Assembly (NCBI RefSeq): GCF_029945685.1 | Contig: NZ_JAQSDA010000024.1 | Span: 22,477 to 86,476, forward strand | DNA: 64,000 bases | Reading direction: 5' to 3' | Source: Polaromonas sp. | GTDB lineage: Bacteria; Pseudomonadota; Gammaproteobacteria; Burkholderiales; Burkholderiaceae_C | Shown: positions 34,467-43,485 of the stretch, piece by piece | Position numbering within the stretch: the first letter of the stretch is position 1 | How the letters are laid out: the number at the start of each line of letters is the position of its first letter | The notes under the pieces: model-generated | Seen by the model: the letters and a program-made list of their open reading frames with translations, nothing else | Database searches by the model: none | Told to the model about the DNA's origin: nothing | Program-made: the position numbers and the translations under genes

Positions 34467-35189
34467 ATGAGACAAGTGTTTGAGCGATTGCTGGGGCTGA
34501 GGGCCAAGGCCGGCGGCCCTGCAGATTCCGGACTGAAACCGGCTTCCCGCCCGTCGGTGGCAGCCAACCGGGACAGCCAGCACACCATCGAGGACAACTC
34601 CGACAACGGAACCCGCCGCCAGCTTGTGCAGATGCTGCTGCGCGACTGCCTGCGCAGGCACGGCATTGCAACCGACTGGGTGGAATGCCAGATGCTGGTG
34701 GTCAACAGCCGCAGCCGCGGCCCGGGCATGTACGTTCGGCTGGTGCTGCGCCGGTGGGACGCCCGCCTGATGACCTATGCCTTCGCTTTCCAGAATGAAT
34801 TGCTCGCCGCGATCACCCAGTTCGAGCCGCAGTCTTCCACCTGGCTGCACGGTATTTCCTGGGAGTTCAAGGTCGGGGACAGCTGCCCCTACCCCAACAT
34901 GCCCGACCCGGCCATCTGGGGTGCGCCGGTCCGTGCTGGCACAGCCGTTGAAGTGCCTGCCGCGGCCCCTGCGCCCGTGCCTGCTGCCGTGCCTGCTGCC
35001 GTGCCTGCTGCCGCTGCCGCGCCCGCTGCCGTCGTGGCGGTGGCAGCCGCAGACGTCGAAGATGACGTCATGCGCGACCTGAAGGACCTGCAAAACATGT
35101 TTGCCGCCCGCGATGCCAGCATCGAGCAGGAGGCGGCATCGGGTGTCCACGCCGACTTCCAGCCGACTCAGCCCTCCGGGCTGCCTTGA
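34467..35189 (+). CDS. Unknown protein with Ala/Pro/Val repeat region
   Basis: 240 residues; AAGGG precedes the ATG. Residues 45-155 look like a folded domain (RRQLVQMLLRDCLRRHGI, WVECQMLVVNSRSRGPGMYVRL, WEFKVGDSCPYPNMPDP). Residues 160-200 are an Ala-Pro-Val tract from a nearly perfect 12-base tandem repeat (GTGCCTGCTGCC-like, 34978-35020). The tail DDVMRDLKDLQNMFAARDAS is helical. No transmembrane segment or signal. I do not recognise the family; the repeat suggests a flexible linker joining two functional parts. Confidence 0.68.
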   Translation: MRQVFERLLGLRAKAGGPADSGLKPASRPSVAANRDSQHTIEDNSDNGTRRQLVQMLLRDCLRRHGIATDWVECQMLVVNSRSRGPGMYVRLVLRRWDARLMTYAFAFQNELLAAITQFEPQSSTWLHGISWEFKVGDSCPYPNMPDPAIWGAPVRAGTAVEVPAAAPAPVPAAVPAAVPAAAAAPAAVVAVAAADVEDDVMRDLKDLQNMFAARDASIEQEAASGVHADFQPTQPSGLP

Positions 35190-35275
35190 CACTTGTTCCC
35201 GGTCGCGCCGCCCAGCTTGCCCCGTCACCCCGGAAACAGGGCCCGGCCTGAGGCCCCTTGCCACCAGTAGCCCTG

Positions 35276-36538
35276 ATGCGCCCCACGCCCGCCGCACCCG
35301 CTTCACACCTTCCCTCCGCACTGGCCGACTCGCGTTACGCCGTGCTTCGGCTGATGGTCACGCTGGCCCTGATGACCATCGGCGCCAGCGGCATGTATGT
35401 GGTGGCGGTTGTGCTGCCGGCGGTTCAGGCCGAATTTGGCGTGGCGCGCGCCGACGCTTCGCTGCCCTACACCTTGCTGATGATCGGCTTCGGCGTTGGC
35501 GGCATGCTGATGGGCCGCCTCGCCGACCGCTTTGGCGTGATGGTCCCGTTGCTGGTGGGGGCCGTCAGCCTGGGCCTGGGCTATGCCGCCGCGGCCATGG
35601 CCGGCAGCATCTGGACTTTCACGCTGGCCCATGGCTTCCTGATCGGCCTGTTCGGCAGTTCCGCGACTTTTGCGCCGCTGCTGGCCGATACCTCCTTGTG
35701 GTTTGTGCGCCGCCGCGGCATTGCCGTTGCCGTGTGCGCCAGCGGCAACTACATCGGCGGCGCCATCTGGCCGCCCGTCGTGCAGCACTTTGTGGCCACC
35801 GAGGGCTGGCGCCACACTTACCTCGCCCTGGGCCTTTTCTCCTTCGTCACCATGACGGCGCTGGCCCTGCTGATGCGCAGGCGTCCGCCGGTGGCCGTCG
35901 CAGCGGCGACGCGCCAGAACCTTTCAGCCACCCCCAGCGGCCTGCCCTTCGGCCTGTCGCCCGGCAAGGCGCAAACCCTGCTGTGTGTGGCCGGTGTGGC
36001 CTGCTGTGTGGCTATGGCGATGCCGCAGGTGCACATTGTTTCCTATTGCACCGATCTGGGTTACGGCGCGGCGCGCGGTGCCGAAATGCTCTCGCTGATG
36101 CTGGCCTGCGGCGTGGTCAGCCGTCTGGTGTCAGGCCTGGTCTGCGACCGCATTGGCGGCCTGCGCACGCTGTTGCTGGGCTCGGCCCTGCAGGGCCTCG
36201 CGCTGCTGCTGTTCCTGCCCTTCGACGGGCTGGTGTCGCTGTACCTGATCGCGGCGCTGTTCGGCCTGTTCCAGGGCGGCATCGTGCCGTCGTACGCCAT
36301 CATCGTGCGCGAGTACTTTCTGCCAGCCGAGGCCGGCGCGCGGGTCGGCACGGTGATCATGGCCACCATGGTCGGCATGGCGCTGGGCGGCTGGATGTCG
36401 GGCAAGGTGTTTGACCTGACCGGCTCCTACCACGCGGCCTTCATCAACGGCATCGCCTGGAACCTGCTGAACTTCGGCATTGTGCTGTTCCTGCTCTACC
36501 GCGTGCGTGATCGCCACGCGGCGGTGCAGGCCGCCTGA
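35276..36538 (+). CDS. Major facilitator superfamily transporter
   Basis: 420 residues with twelve predicted helices. LMGRLADRFGVMVPLLVG is the MFS loop 2-3 motif and DRIGGLRTLLLG its second-half counterpart. The overall pattern (FGVARADASLPYTLLMIGFGVGG) is of the oxalate/formate antiporter-like or monocarboxylate group. Several in-frame upstream codons exist; the ATG at 35276 is the first with a full N-terminus. No catabolic gene is adjacent, so substrate is undetermined. Confidence 0.88.
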   Translation: MRPTPAAPASHLPSALADSRYAVLRLMVTLALMTIGASGMYVVAVVLPAVQAEFGVARADASLPYTLLMIGFGVGGMLMGRLADRFGVMVPLLVGAVSLGLGYAAAAMAGSIWTFTLAHGFLIGLFGSSATFAPLLADTSLWFVRRRGIAVAVCASGNYIGGAIWPPVVQHFVATEGWRHTYLALGLFSFVTMTALALLMRRRPPVAVAAATRQNLSATPSGLPFGLSPGKAQTLLCVAGVACCVAMAMPQVHIVSYCTDLGYGAARGAEMLSLMLACGVVSRLVSGLVCDRIGGLRTLLLGSALQGLALLLFLPFDGLVSLYLIAALFGLFQGGIVPSYAIIVREYFLPAEAGARVGTVIMATMVGMALGGWMSGKVFDLTGSYHAAFINGIAWNLLNFGIVLFLLYRVRDRHAAVQAA

Positions 36539-36569
36539 GCCCCGGTCGGCCGGTCCGTGCGGGATTTTG

Positions 36570-36628
36570 TATCAAAAAGGACTCCAGCCCTTACTGCCAA
36601 TGCGCAACAAGCTATACATTTCATAGCA
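36570..36628 (-). repeat. Dispersed intergenic repeat, copy E (inverted)
   Basis: On the minus strand the sequence reads ATGTATAGCTTGTTGCGCAT, then AAGGGCTGGAGTCC and a T-run. Same family as copies A-D but in the opposite orientation, between the MFS gene and a small secreted protein. Confidence 0.6.
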
Positions 36629-36741
36629 TCCAACATGCAGACCCTGTCTCACCAGCGCATCGGCTGACACCACAACCGGCCACCCGCCTGCGCCAAGGGC
36701 CGGCCGGCGGGCCCAAGATAGGCCTTTTGAAAGGCCCGCGC

Positions 36742-37083
36742 ATGAACACCGCCCTGAAATATGTCCTCGCCGCCCTGCTGCCTGCCCTGTCCGGCGGCCA
36801 GGCGCTGGCCTGCTACACCGTCTACAACCGCGCCAACCAGGTGATCTACCATGCCGCGCAGGCCCCGGTGGACATGCGTTACCAGTTGCACGAGACCCTG
36901 CCCGCGGTCTTTTCCGATGGCCACATGGTGTTTTCCATCACCGACACTTCTTGCCCGCCGGTCAACCTGACGCGCAGCAATATCCGGGATTCGGCGGGAG
37001 GCAGGGTGGCTTATGCCGCGGGCCCGGGAGAGGCGATGATGCAGGACCCGAGGTCCCGCCCTTACCGGGTGCCCCGGAACTAG
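36742..37083 (+). CDS. Small exported protein, unknown
   Basis: 113 residues. Signal peptide (YVLAALLPALSGGQALA) followed by CYTVYNRANQVIYHAAQAPVDM. The rest holds a SITDTSCPPVNL segment with a second cysteine that could pair with the first. ATG at 36742; a TTG at 36727 is alternative. No domain recognised. Confidence 0.68.
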   Translation: MNTALKYVLAALLPALSGGQALACYTVYNRANQVIYHAAQAPVDMRYQLHETLPAVFSDGHMVFSITDTSCPPVNLTRSNIRDSAGGRVAYAAGPGEAMMQDPRSRPYRVPRN

Positions 37084-37255
37084 GCCTTAGCCCACCCGGG
37101 CCTCAGACCTTCGAAGCGGCTTCGCCCGAAGCGATCCGGGAGACGGGAACAGCGCTTTTCTCAGGGGAGAGCAAGCAGTGTGGATTGACGCGCCCATCGA
37201 CCAGCGCCACGGCAGCATGCCAGGCGTCACCGCCGGCGCTGCGCAACACGCTGGT

Positions 37256-37975
37256 TTACAGGGGCCGCGACGCAGGGGCCTTGGCGCCGAACACGGACTG
37301 CAGGGACCGCGTTTCAGGCAGGACGTACACCACCCCGGGGCTGGCGCCCAGAGCCGGTTTAAGCACCGTGTCGTAAAAAATGGCCGGCAAATTGATGCAG
37401 CCGAAAGAAATGCGGTTGTCGTCCGGCGTCGCTGACGCGAGCCGCTCCAGTCGGCGTTCCTTCTTGTTGTTTGCACGCACGCGGTGCATGGACACGGCAG
37501 CCTCGTAGTCCACCCAGACGATGTCCTCGCCTGACATGTTCACCCCGGGACTGGATTCAAAACGTCCGGCTGGCGTGGTGCGCTCTTGCGGTCGGATGGC
37601 TGACATCGGACGCTCGCCGATTCCCGGCACGGAATCGTCACCCCTGGCGGATCCCAACAGAGCCGCACTGGCGCCCCGGAGTTTTCCGTTGGGATGAAAG
37701 ACGAACAGTTTGGCGTGTTGCTTGTCAAGAATCACAAAAGGCATGCCTGCGTGGTTACCAGACGCCATCACCCAGTCCGCCATCTGGCGCACCACCGGTG
37801 CGGCCTGTTCAGACGCCAGATCGGCCGCTTGCACCGGCTCGGTCACGGCCGGCAAAGAAACGTTCGGCCTGTCCTTTGCCGTCAGCTGGCCAGGCAGACA
37901 CAAGCTCGCGAGCGCGAAGAAAAGGCCCACGCCGCCGAGGACGGTGTCGGCTCGGACAGAGAGCGTGTGGTTCAT
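37256..37975 (-). CDS. L,D-transpeptidase (YkuD) family protein, exported
   Basis: 239 residues with an N-terminal signal or anchor. The YkuD catalytic motif is HRV...SFGCIN with His164 and Cys193; MPFVILDKQHAKLFVF begins the domain and TTPAGRFE is the substrate-side loop. These enzymes make 3-3 peptidoglycan cross-links or attach lipoproteins to the wall. Start at ATG 37975; upstream open frame is not family sequence. No LysM domain is present. Confidence 0.87.
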   Translation of the reverse strand: MNHTLSVRADTVLGGVGLFFALASLCLPGQLTAKDRPNVSLPAVTEPVQAADLASEQAAPVVRQMADWVMASGNHAGMPFVILDKQHAKLFVFHPNGKLRGASAALLGSARGDDSVPGIGERPMSAIRPQERTTPAGRFESSPGVNMSGEDIVWVDYEAAVSMHRVRANNKKERRLERLASATPDDNRISFGCINLPAIFYDTVLKPALGASPGVVYVLPETRSLQSVFGAKAPASRPL

Positions 37976-38078
37976 GCCGGAAAGATAGCAGATCAAAAAG
38001 GGATTGTCTGTGGGTGGTTCCGCAAATCCGGGTGGAGCCCACCCGGATCTGCGCAGGAACCCGCACGACAAAGTCGAT

Positions 38079-38390
38079 TTAGTTGCGGTCAGCGCGCGGC
38101 TTGCGAGCCACGGTGGTGCGTTTGACAGGCGTGCTGGTGTCGGCTTGCATGGTGGTGGTGGTGCCCATGGTCGAACCGGTGCTGGCTGCAGGCTGAGCCT
38201 GGACCATCGGCTGAGCCTGCGCAGCAGGAGTGGTCGGGATTTTCATTTGGGCGGCACCTTGCTTGTTGGTCTCGCCGGGAGCGCCAGGCATGGTGCCCGA
38301 CGGTGCCGATGTCTGTGCATAAGCCAGACCGCCAGTGGCGACCAGTGCGAGAGCCGTAACGGCGGAGGTGAGAGTGCGATTGAAATTCAT
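38079..38390 (-). CDS. Small exported low-complexity protein
   Basis: 103 residues. Signal peptide cleaved near AYA-Q (residue 25). The mature part is rich in Thr, Ala, Pro, Gln and Met with a basic KRTTVARKPRADRN tail. It is probably disordered. No family assigned. It is upstream of the L,D-transpeptidase on the same strand with about 100 bp between. Confidence 0.65.
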   Translation of the reverse strand: MNFNRTLTSAVTALALVATGGLAYAQTSAPSGTMPGAPGETNKQGAAQMKIPTTPAAQAQPMVQAQPAASTGSTMGTTTTMQADTSTPVKRTTVARKPRADRN

Positions 38391-38773
38391 GGGGAGTTTC
38401 TTGAGACAACAATCCGGTGAGGGATCTGGGTGGACGCCGACCGGTTGGCCGACTGCGGGTCAGCTTAATTTGCCTCGCCGGATGCCATGGTGAGCAGCCG
38501 TCGCGTGTGTCTGTAGGACAGCCCGGCAGGCCGGCGTCGGCGCAACGCGTGCTGCCCCGCACGCCCCCCTCTGTCAGGGCAGCACGCAGGTCATGCGAAG
38601 GACACGACTGACACGCATTGTCAGCACTGGCCTGCATTCGCGTCTGCACCAAGCTCAAATACTGACGACGTGCCAGCCGGGTGCCGCGCTACAAAGGCAG
38701 GTATCGGACTTCCGCCTTTCGGTGAAACGTCTGAACATTGCCCAGCGGGCCCGGCTGCATCTTTGTCCTGTGT
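38391..38773. other. Intergenic region, nothing recognised
   Basis: About 380 bases between two genes on the same strand. I see no ribosome site with a sensible frame, no tRNA, no clear hairpin terminator and no dispersed-repeat copy. Confidence 0.4.
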
Positions 38774-39688
38774 TCAGGTGGACAGTCTGCCGGCCATGGC
38801 CTTGCCGACCTCGTTGCTGCCTTGCGCAGCGCCGCTTTGCGGCACCATCTCACCCGCACGCTCCGTCACCTCAGCCAGCCGCGCGGCCAGCGCCTCTGGC
38901 ACGTGCTCACCCGTTCCCAGATACACGCCCTGTGTCAGTGTGATGTGGGCCGCCTCGAAGGTGCCGGCTCCCGCGCAGACGATGGTGCGTGTCGGCGCCT
39001 CCTGCGACGCCAGCACCAGCATGGCCGGCACCACCGCTTCGGGCCGCAGCGCCTGCAGCACCTCTTCGGGCATCAGCCCTTCGGTCATGCGCGTCGCAGC
39101 CGTCGGTGCCAGGCAGTTGACGCGAATGTCGTTTTTCGCGCCCTCGAGGGCCAGCGTCTGCATCAGCCCGACCAGTGCCATCTTGGCCGCGCCGTAGTTG
39201 GACTGGCCGAAGTTGCCGTACAGGCCCGACGACGATGTGGTCATCACGATGCGGCCGTATTTCTGCGTTGCCATGATGTCCCACACGGCTTTGGTGCAAT
39301 GCACGGCGCCCATCAGGTGCACATTCATGACCAGCGCGAAGTCGGCCAGGTCCATCTTGGCAAAACTCTTGTCACGCAGGATGCCGGCGTTGTTGACAAG
39401 GATGTCCACCCGGCCCCAGGCATCCATGGCCTGCTGCACCATGGCCGCTACCCCCGCAAAGTCGGTCACCGACGCGCCGTTGGCGATAGCTTCGCCGCCG
39501 GCCGCCCGGATCTCGGCCACCACCGCGTCGGCGGCGCTGACCGATCCGCCCGAGCCGTCACGCGCGCCGCCCAGGTCGTTGACCAGCACCTTTGCGCCGC
39601 GCCTGGCCAGGGCCAGCGCATGTTGCCGGCCCAGCCCGCCGCCTGCGCCTGTGACGATGGCCACCCGGCCCTTGAAATCAATCCCCAT
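38774..39688 (-). CDS. Short-chain dehydrogenase/reductase (multifunctional-enzyme-2-like)
   Basis: 304 residues. Cofactor motif VTGAGGGLGRQHALALARRG near the N-terminus, NNAG (NILVNNAGILRD), and active site Ser...Tyr-x-x-x-Lys in SSSGLYGNFGQSNYGAAK. The GARDGSGGS insertion after the second strand and a longer C-terminal tail place it with the 3-hydroxyacyl-CoA dehydrogenase subgroup (peroxisomal MFE-2-like). Likely acts in fatty or steroid acyl-CoA oxidation. ATG at 39688 follows AAGGAC. Confidence 0.87.
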   Translation of the reverse strand: MGIDFKGRVAIVTGAGGGLGRQHALALARRGAKVLVNDLGGARDGSGGSVSAADAVVAEIRAAGGEAIANGASVTDFAGVAAMVQQAMDAWGRVDILVNNAGILRDKSFAKMDLADFALVMNVHLMGAVHCTKAVWDIMATQKYGRIVMTTSSSGLYGNFGQSNYGAAKMALVGLMQTLALEGAKNDIRVNCLAPTAATRMTEGLMPEEVLQALRPEAVVPAMLVLASQEAPTRTIVCAGAGTFEAAHITLTQGVYLGTGEHVPEALAARLAEVTERAGEMVPQSGAAQGSNEVGKAMAGRLST

Positions 39689-39755
39689 TTGTTTGTCCTT
39701 GTCGTGTTGGTGATGCCTGGTCCGAGGCAAGTCTGATAGCCTAGGCTGTACTGTA

Positions 39756-40676
39756 ATGGAGCGCCCCGCCGCCCCCCTGAAAGCCACCATGGAACTCAAC
39801 CTCGAAACCGTCATCACCCCACCGCGTCCGGCAGCCACCGTGGTACTGCTGCGTGATGCGCCAGCGGGCCTGCAGGTGTTCCTCATGAAGCGCCACGGCC
39901 TGTCCGACGTACTGGGCGGCGCCTATGTGTTTCCCGGCGGCAAGATCGATGCTGCCGATGCCCAACTGGACATGGCCGCCCACCTGGACCAGCCGCTGGA
40001 GGTTCTGCATGCCGGGCTGAACGAGCCCGGCATCGACCTGCGCACGGCCGGCGCCGTTTACGTGGCGGCGCTGCGCGAGGCGTTTGAAGAGTCGGGCGTG
40101 CTGTTCGCGCAGGGCCATCCGGGACAAGCCCTGCCCGGCTTGGCCGACCAGGCGGCTGCGCTGCTACGCGAAGGCCACGGCTTCAATGCCGTGCTGGCCC
40201 GCATGACCTTGCGCCTGCAGACACTCAACGTGGTGCCCTGGTCACGCTGGATCACCCCCCTCACCCCCTCGGTGACCAACAAGCGTTTCGACACGCGCTT
40301 TTTTGTGGCGGCAGTGCCCGGCGGCCAGGTGGCCAGCCATGACAATTTCGAGACCACCGAGAGCATCTGGCTGAGCCCGCGCCATGCGCTGCAGCAGTAC
40401 TGGGACCGCCAGATCGAGCTGGCGCCGCCGCAGATCATGAGCCTGGCACACCTGTCGCGCCACGCGGGCGTTGACAGTGTTCTGGCCGAGGCGCGCGCGC
40501 GCCGGCCCCCCGTGATCCAGCCCGAGCCTTTCGACCAAGAAGGCAGCCGGGTGATCTGTTACCCCGGCGATACGCGCCACTCAGTGCGCGAGCAGGCCCT
40601 GCCCGGCCCTACGCGCCTGAGCTACCGCAACCGGCGCTTCGAACCCGATGCCGGCTTCGAGGCCCTGTTCGGCTAG
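39756..40676 (+). CDS. NUDIX hydrolase (NUDT19-like)
   Basis: 306 residues. The Nudix box is split by an insertion: GGAYVFPGGKIDAADAQ is followed some 50 residues later by ALREAFEESGVLF, the REAxEExG helix with catalytic glutamates. This split layout is typical of the NUDT19/acyl-CoA diphosphatase group. Divergent from the SDR gene, so a joint role in CoA-ester metabolism is possible. The gene's last 96 bases overlap the convergent dusC gene. An ATG at 39789 is an alternative start. Confidence 0.85.
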   Translation: MERPAAPLKATMELNLETVITPPRPAATVVLLRDAPAGLQVFLMKRHGLSDVLGGAYVFPGGKIDAADAQLDMAAHLDQPLEVLHAGLNEPGIDLRTAGAVYVAALREAFEESGVLFAQGHPGQALPGLADQAAALLREGHGFNAVLARMTLRLQTLNVVPWSRWITPLTPSVTNKRFDTRFFVAAVPGGQVASHDNFETTESIWLSPRHALQQYWDRQIELAPPQIMSLAHLSRHAGVDSVLAEARARRPPVIQPEPFDQEGSRVICYPGDTRHSVREQALPGPTRLSYRNRRFEPDAGFEALFG

Positions 40677-41609
40677 GGCCACAGCCAGCCAGCGGGAGAT
40701 GGCCGCCGGCTGGTTGACGGTGCGCAGCGTCTGGAACGCCAGCTCGGCCTCGGGGTAACGGCGGCGCAGAAAATTGAGCCACTGCTTGAGGCGACCGGCC
40801 CGGGCATGTGCATCGAGCCGGCTGCAGACCAGTTCCCAGAACTGGGCGATCAAGGGCAGCAGCGTTTTCCAGGCCAGCCCCGCCTGAACCCCGCCGCCAC
40901 GGATGGCCAGCGCCAGACCCGGGTCTGCCACCGCGCCACGGCCCAGCATCAGCATCTCGCAGCCGGAGGCCTGCCGGCACAGGTGCGCGTCGGCCACCGT
41001 CCAGATTTCGCCGTTGGCCACCACCGGAATACTGACGGCCGCGCGGATGTCGGCAATACGTTCCCAGTAGGCAGGCGGCCGGTAAGCCTGCGCCTTGGTG
41101 CGCGCATGCACCACCAGTTCGTCGGCACCGCCGCCGGCAATCGCCTGCGCGCAGTCAATCGCCTTGCTGTCATCGTTAAATCCGAGGCGCATCTTGGCCG
41201 ACACCGGCAGGTGCGCCGGCACGGCGCGCCGCACGGCCGCGACGATGGCCGCAATCGTGTCCGGCTCCTCCAGCAGCGCGGCACCACCGCCATGGCGGTT
41301 GACCACCTTGGCCGGGCAACCGAAGTTGAGGTCAATGCCGGCCGGCCCCAGCGTGGCAAGCCGGGCGGCGTTTTCAGCCAGGCACACCGGGTCCGATCCC
41401 AGCAGTTGCGCACGCACCGGCACACCTGCCAGGGTGCGCCCGCCGGTGTGCAACTCTGGCACGATGCGCGTGAAGACGCGCTCGGGCAGCAACTGGTCGG
41501 TGATGCGGATGAATTCGGAGACGCAGCGGTCGATGCCACCGGCCCGCGTCAGGATGTCGCGCAGCACGAAGTCGAGCAGCCCTTCCATGGGGGCGAGCAG
41601 AATCGTCAT
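40581..41609 (-). CDS. dusC: tRNA-dihydrouridine synthase C
   Basis: 342 residues, somewhat longer than the usual 310-320. LLAPMEGLLDFVLRDILT opens the TIM barrel; NFGCPAKVVNRHGGGAALL carries the catalytic Cys; KMRLGFND and ELVVHARTKAQ bind FMN and tRNA. DusC reduces U16 of tRNAs. The extra 3' end, beyond AISRWLAVALAEQ, overlaps the NUDIX gene on the other strand. Confidence 0.9.
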   Translation of the reverse strand: MTILLAPMEGLLDFVLRDILTRAGGIDRCVSEFIRITDQLLPERVFTRIVPELHTGGRTLAGVPVRAQLLGSDPVCLAENAARLATLGPAGIDLNFGCPAKVVNRHGGGAALLEEPDTIAAIVAAVRRAVPAHLPVSAKMRLGFNDDSKAIDCAQAIAGGGADELVVHARTKAQAYRPPAYWERIADIRAAVSIPVVANGEIWTVADAHLCRQASGCEMLMLGRGAVADPGLALAIRGGGVQAGLAWKTLLPLIAQFWELVCSRLDAHARAGRLKQWLNFLRRRYPEAELAFQTLRTVNQPAAISRWLAVALAEQGLEAGIGFEAPVAVAQARRAGQGLLAH

Positions 41610-41706
41610 GGCCGGGAGACAGACAGGCAGGGGCAGGCAGACAGAACACGTTCAGGCATCCGGATGTTTTAACAGATGCCCGGCGACGGCGCCCCGGGCG
41701 CAGCTT

Positions 41707-41970
41707 CTACCCCCACCAGAGGCTGCCATAAGCGGACTCGGCGATCGGGACTGAGCGCTCCCGGGCGAACCGGGTGTCCACCGGCGTGTACCCCGCCTCC
41801 CGGATGGCACGACCGAGTACGGACGCATCGGCCTTCGCCGACCCGATCGCAACCCGCTGGGAAGCCAGGTCAATCTCGATCCTTGCCATCTTGTCGGCTG
41901 CCTTGACGGCTCGGGTAATGGCGTTGACGCCATGCACGCTGGTCATGTCTTCTACCTGAAATGCGATCAT
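41707..41970 (-). CDS. HMA-fold protein without metal-binding cysteines
   Basis: 87 residues. MIAFQVEDMTSVHGVNAITRAVKAAD has the exact spacing of a copper-chaperone HMA domain but reads MTSVHG where the metal site should be MTCxHC: both cysteines are lost. The ARIEIDLASQRVAIG and VLGRAIREAGYTPV segments confirm the ferredoxin-like fold. A GGAGAAA ribosome site precedes the ATG. It lies just downstream of the efflux operon on the same strand, 75 bp from the OMF gene. It may bind something else or serve as a structural or regulatory partner. Confidence 0.8.
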   Translation of the reverse strand: MIAFQVEDMTSVHGVNAITRAVKAADKMARIEIDLASQRVAIGSAKADASVLGRAIREAGYTPVDTRFARERSVPIAESAYGSLWWG

Positions 41971-42044
41971 TGATTTCTCCGTTTTCTGATGGCAGTGGCT
42001 TGTGGGAAGTCACCTTGCAAGCGCCGGTCGACCCCACAGCCAGG

Positions 42045-43460
42045 TCAGGCCCAGCCGCCACCCAGGGCGCGTATCAGGCCGACCGTGGCCACGTACCGCG
42101 CGGCGCGCACCTGCAGGGCCTCGCGCCGATTGCGCAGTTCGCTGCGCCGGGCATCGAGGAGCTCGAGCTGGCTGACCAGCCCGTTGCGGTAACGCGAGTC
42201 CGACAGCACCGTCGCGCGGCTGGCCGAGGCCACAGAGCGCGATTGCGCTTCGGACTGCTCACCCAGCAGGCGCAGGGCCGAGAGCTGGTCTTCCACATCC
42301 CTGAAGGCAACCAGGACCTGTTCCCGGTAATTGGCCAGCGCGATATCGAGTCCGGCGTTCGCGTTCTGCACGCCCGCTTCGCGCCGGCCACCGTCAAAAA
42401 TCGGCAGCGACAGCAAGGCGCCCACGCCCCAGGCGCGGGTGGACATCCTGAACAGATCGCCGATCTCGGGCGCCGCATACCCGCCAGCGGCGGTCAGCGC
42501 AAAACTCGGGAACCAGGCGGCCTTGGCCACGCCGGCCCTGGCCTGCGCCGCCTGCATGCTGCTTTGGGCCGCCGACACATCGGGCCGCCGAACCAGCACG
42601 GTGCTCGGCACGCCGGCAGGGATCACCGGCAGCGCGGTGGACCAGTCGGCAGGCTTCACCTCGAAAGTGGAAGCCACGTCACCGACCAGCACGGCCAGCG
42701 CGTGTTCGAGTTCGGCGCGGCGCCGGTCCAGCGCCAGTCCTTCCGACTCGGTGGACGCCACCTCGGTGCGCACCCGCGCCACATCGAGTTCGGCGACATC
42801 CCCCTCCCGCAAGCGCACCTCGGTCAGGCGCAAGGTGTTGCGGTAGGCCTGCAGGGTGTCCCGCACCAGCAAGCGTTCGGCGTCGAGCGCGCGCAACTGC
42901 AAATAGGTCTGTGCCACATTGGCCTGCACCAGCAGCTGGGTGCTGCGCAGCAGCGCCTCGCGCGACCGGACGTCCAGCGACGCAGCGTCGCTGGCGAGCG
43001 AGACCCGGCCGATCAGGTCCACTTCATAAGACAAATTGGCGCCCACGCTGAGCACGGTTTGCGGCCGGTTGCCGGTGGTGCTGCTTTGCTGTCGCACCGC
43101 TCCCGCGCCGAGATCGACCTGCGGCAAACGGTCCGCATCGGTGCTGCGCGCGATCGCGCGTGCCTGGGCCAGGCGGGCGGCCGCCACCTGCACGCTGCTG
43201 TTGTTGCGGCCGGCCTGCTCGACCAGCTGATCGAGCACCGGGTCGGCAAACACCGTCCACCAGCGGCCCTGGGGTTGAGCTTCTGTGCTGATGGGCGTGA
43301 CCGCCAGCACCCGAGAGGCATCCTGCTGCCCCCTGAAGGCCGGCGGCGTGGCCGGCAGACGGGCAGGATCGACAGCGGCGGGCGTGGCGCAACCAGCCAG
43401 CACGAGGGCGGCGAGCAAAGGCACAAGCGCATGGCGCAGTCGGGAAGAAGTGCGGTTCAT
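42045..43460 (-). CDS. RND efflux outer-membrane channel, NodT/OprM type lipoprotein
   Basis: 471 residues. Signal peptide with lipobox VLAGC (Cys24). Two OEP repeats form the beta-barrel and helical tunnel: VEQAGRNNSSVQVAAARLAQA and AVLVGDVASTFEVKP in the first, QSSMQAAQARAGVAKAAWFPSFALTAAGG in the second. ATG 43460 follows AAGGAG. Third gene of the operon adaptor, pump, channel; spacing to the pump gene is 25 bp. Confidence 0.93.
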   Translation of the reverse strand: MNRTSSRLRHALVPLLAALVLAGCATPAAVDPARLPATPPAFRGQQDASRVLAVTPISTEAQPQGRWWTVFADPVLDQLVEQAGRNNSSVQVAAARLAQARAIARSTDADRLPQVDLGAGAVRQQSSTTGNRPQTVLSVGANLSYEVDLIGRVSLASDAASLDVRSREALLRSTQLLVQANVAQTYLQLRALDAERLLVRDTLQAYRNTLRLTEVRLREGDVAELDVARVRTEVASTESEGLALDRRRAELEHALAVLVGDVASTFEVKPADWSTALPVIPAGVPSTVLVRRPDVSAAQSSMQAAQARAGVAKAAWFPSFALTAAGGYAAPEIGDLFRMSTRAWGVGALLSLPIFDGGRREAGVQNANAGLDIALANYREQVLVAFRDVEDQLSALRLLGEQSEAQSRSVASASRATVLSDSRYRNGLVSQLELLDARRSELRNRREALQVRAARYVATVGLIRALGGGWA

Positions 43461-43485
43461 GGTGAACTCCTTAAGCTGTTTTGGT

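Noticed and set aside
34978..35020. Possible CRISPR-like or VNTR array
   Set aside because: The 12-base units are contiguous, within a coding frame and without spacers; it is a coding tandem repeat.
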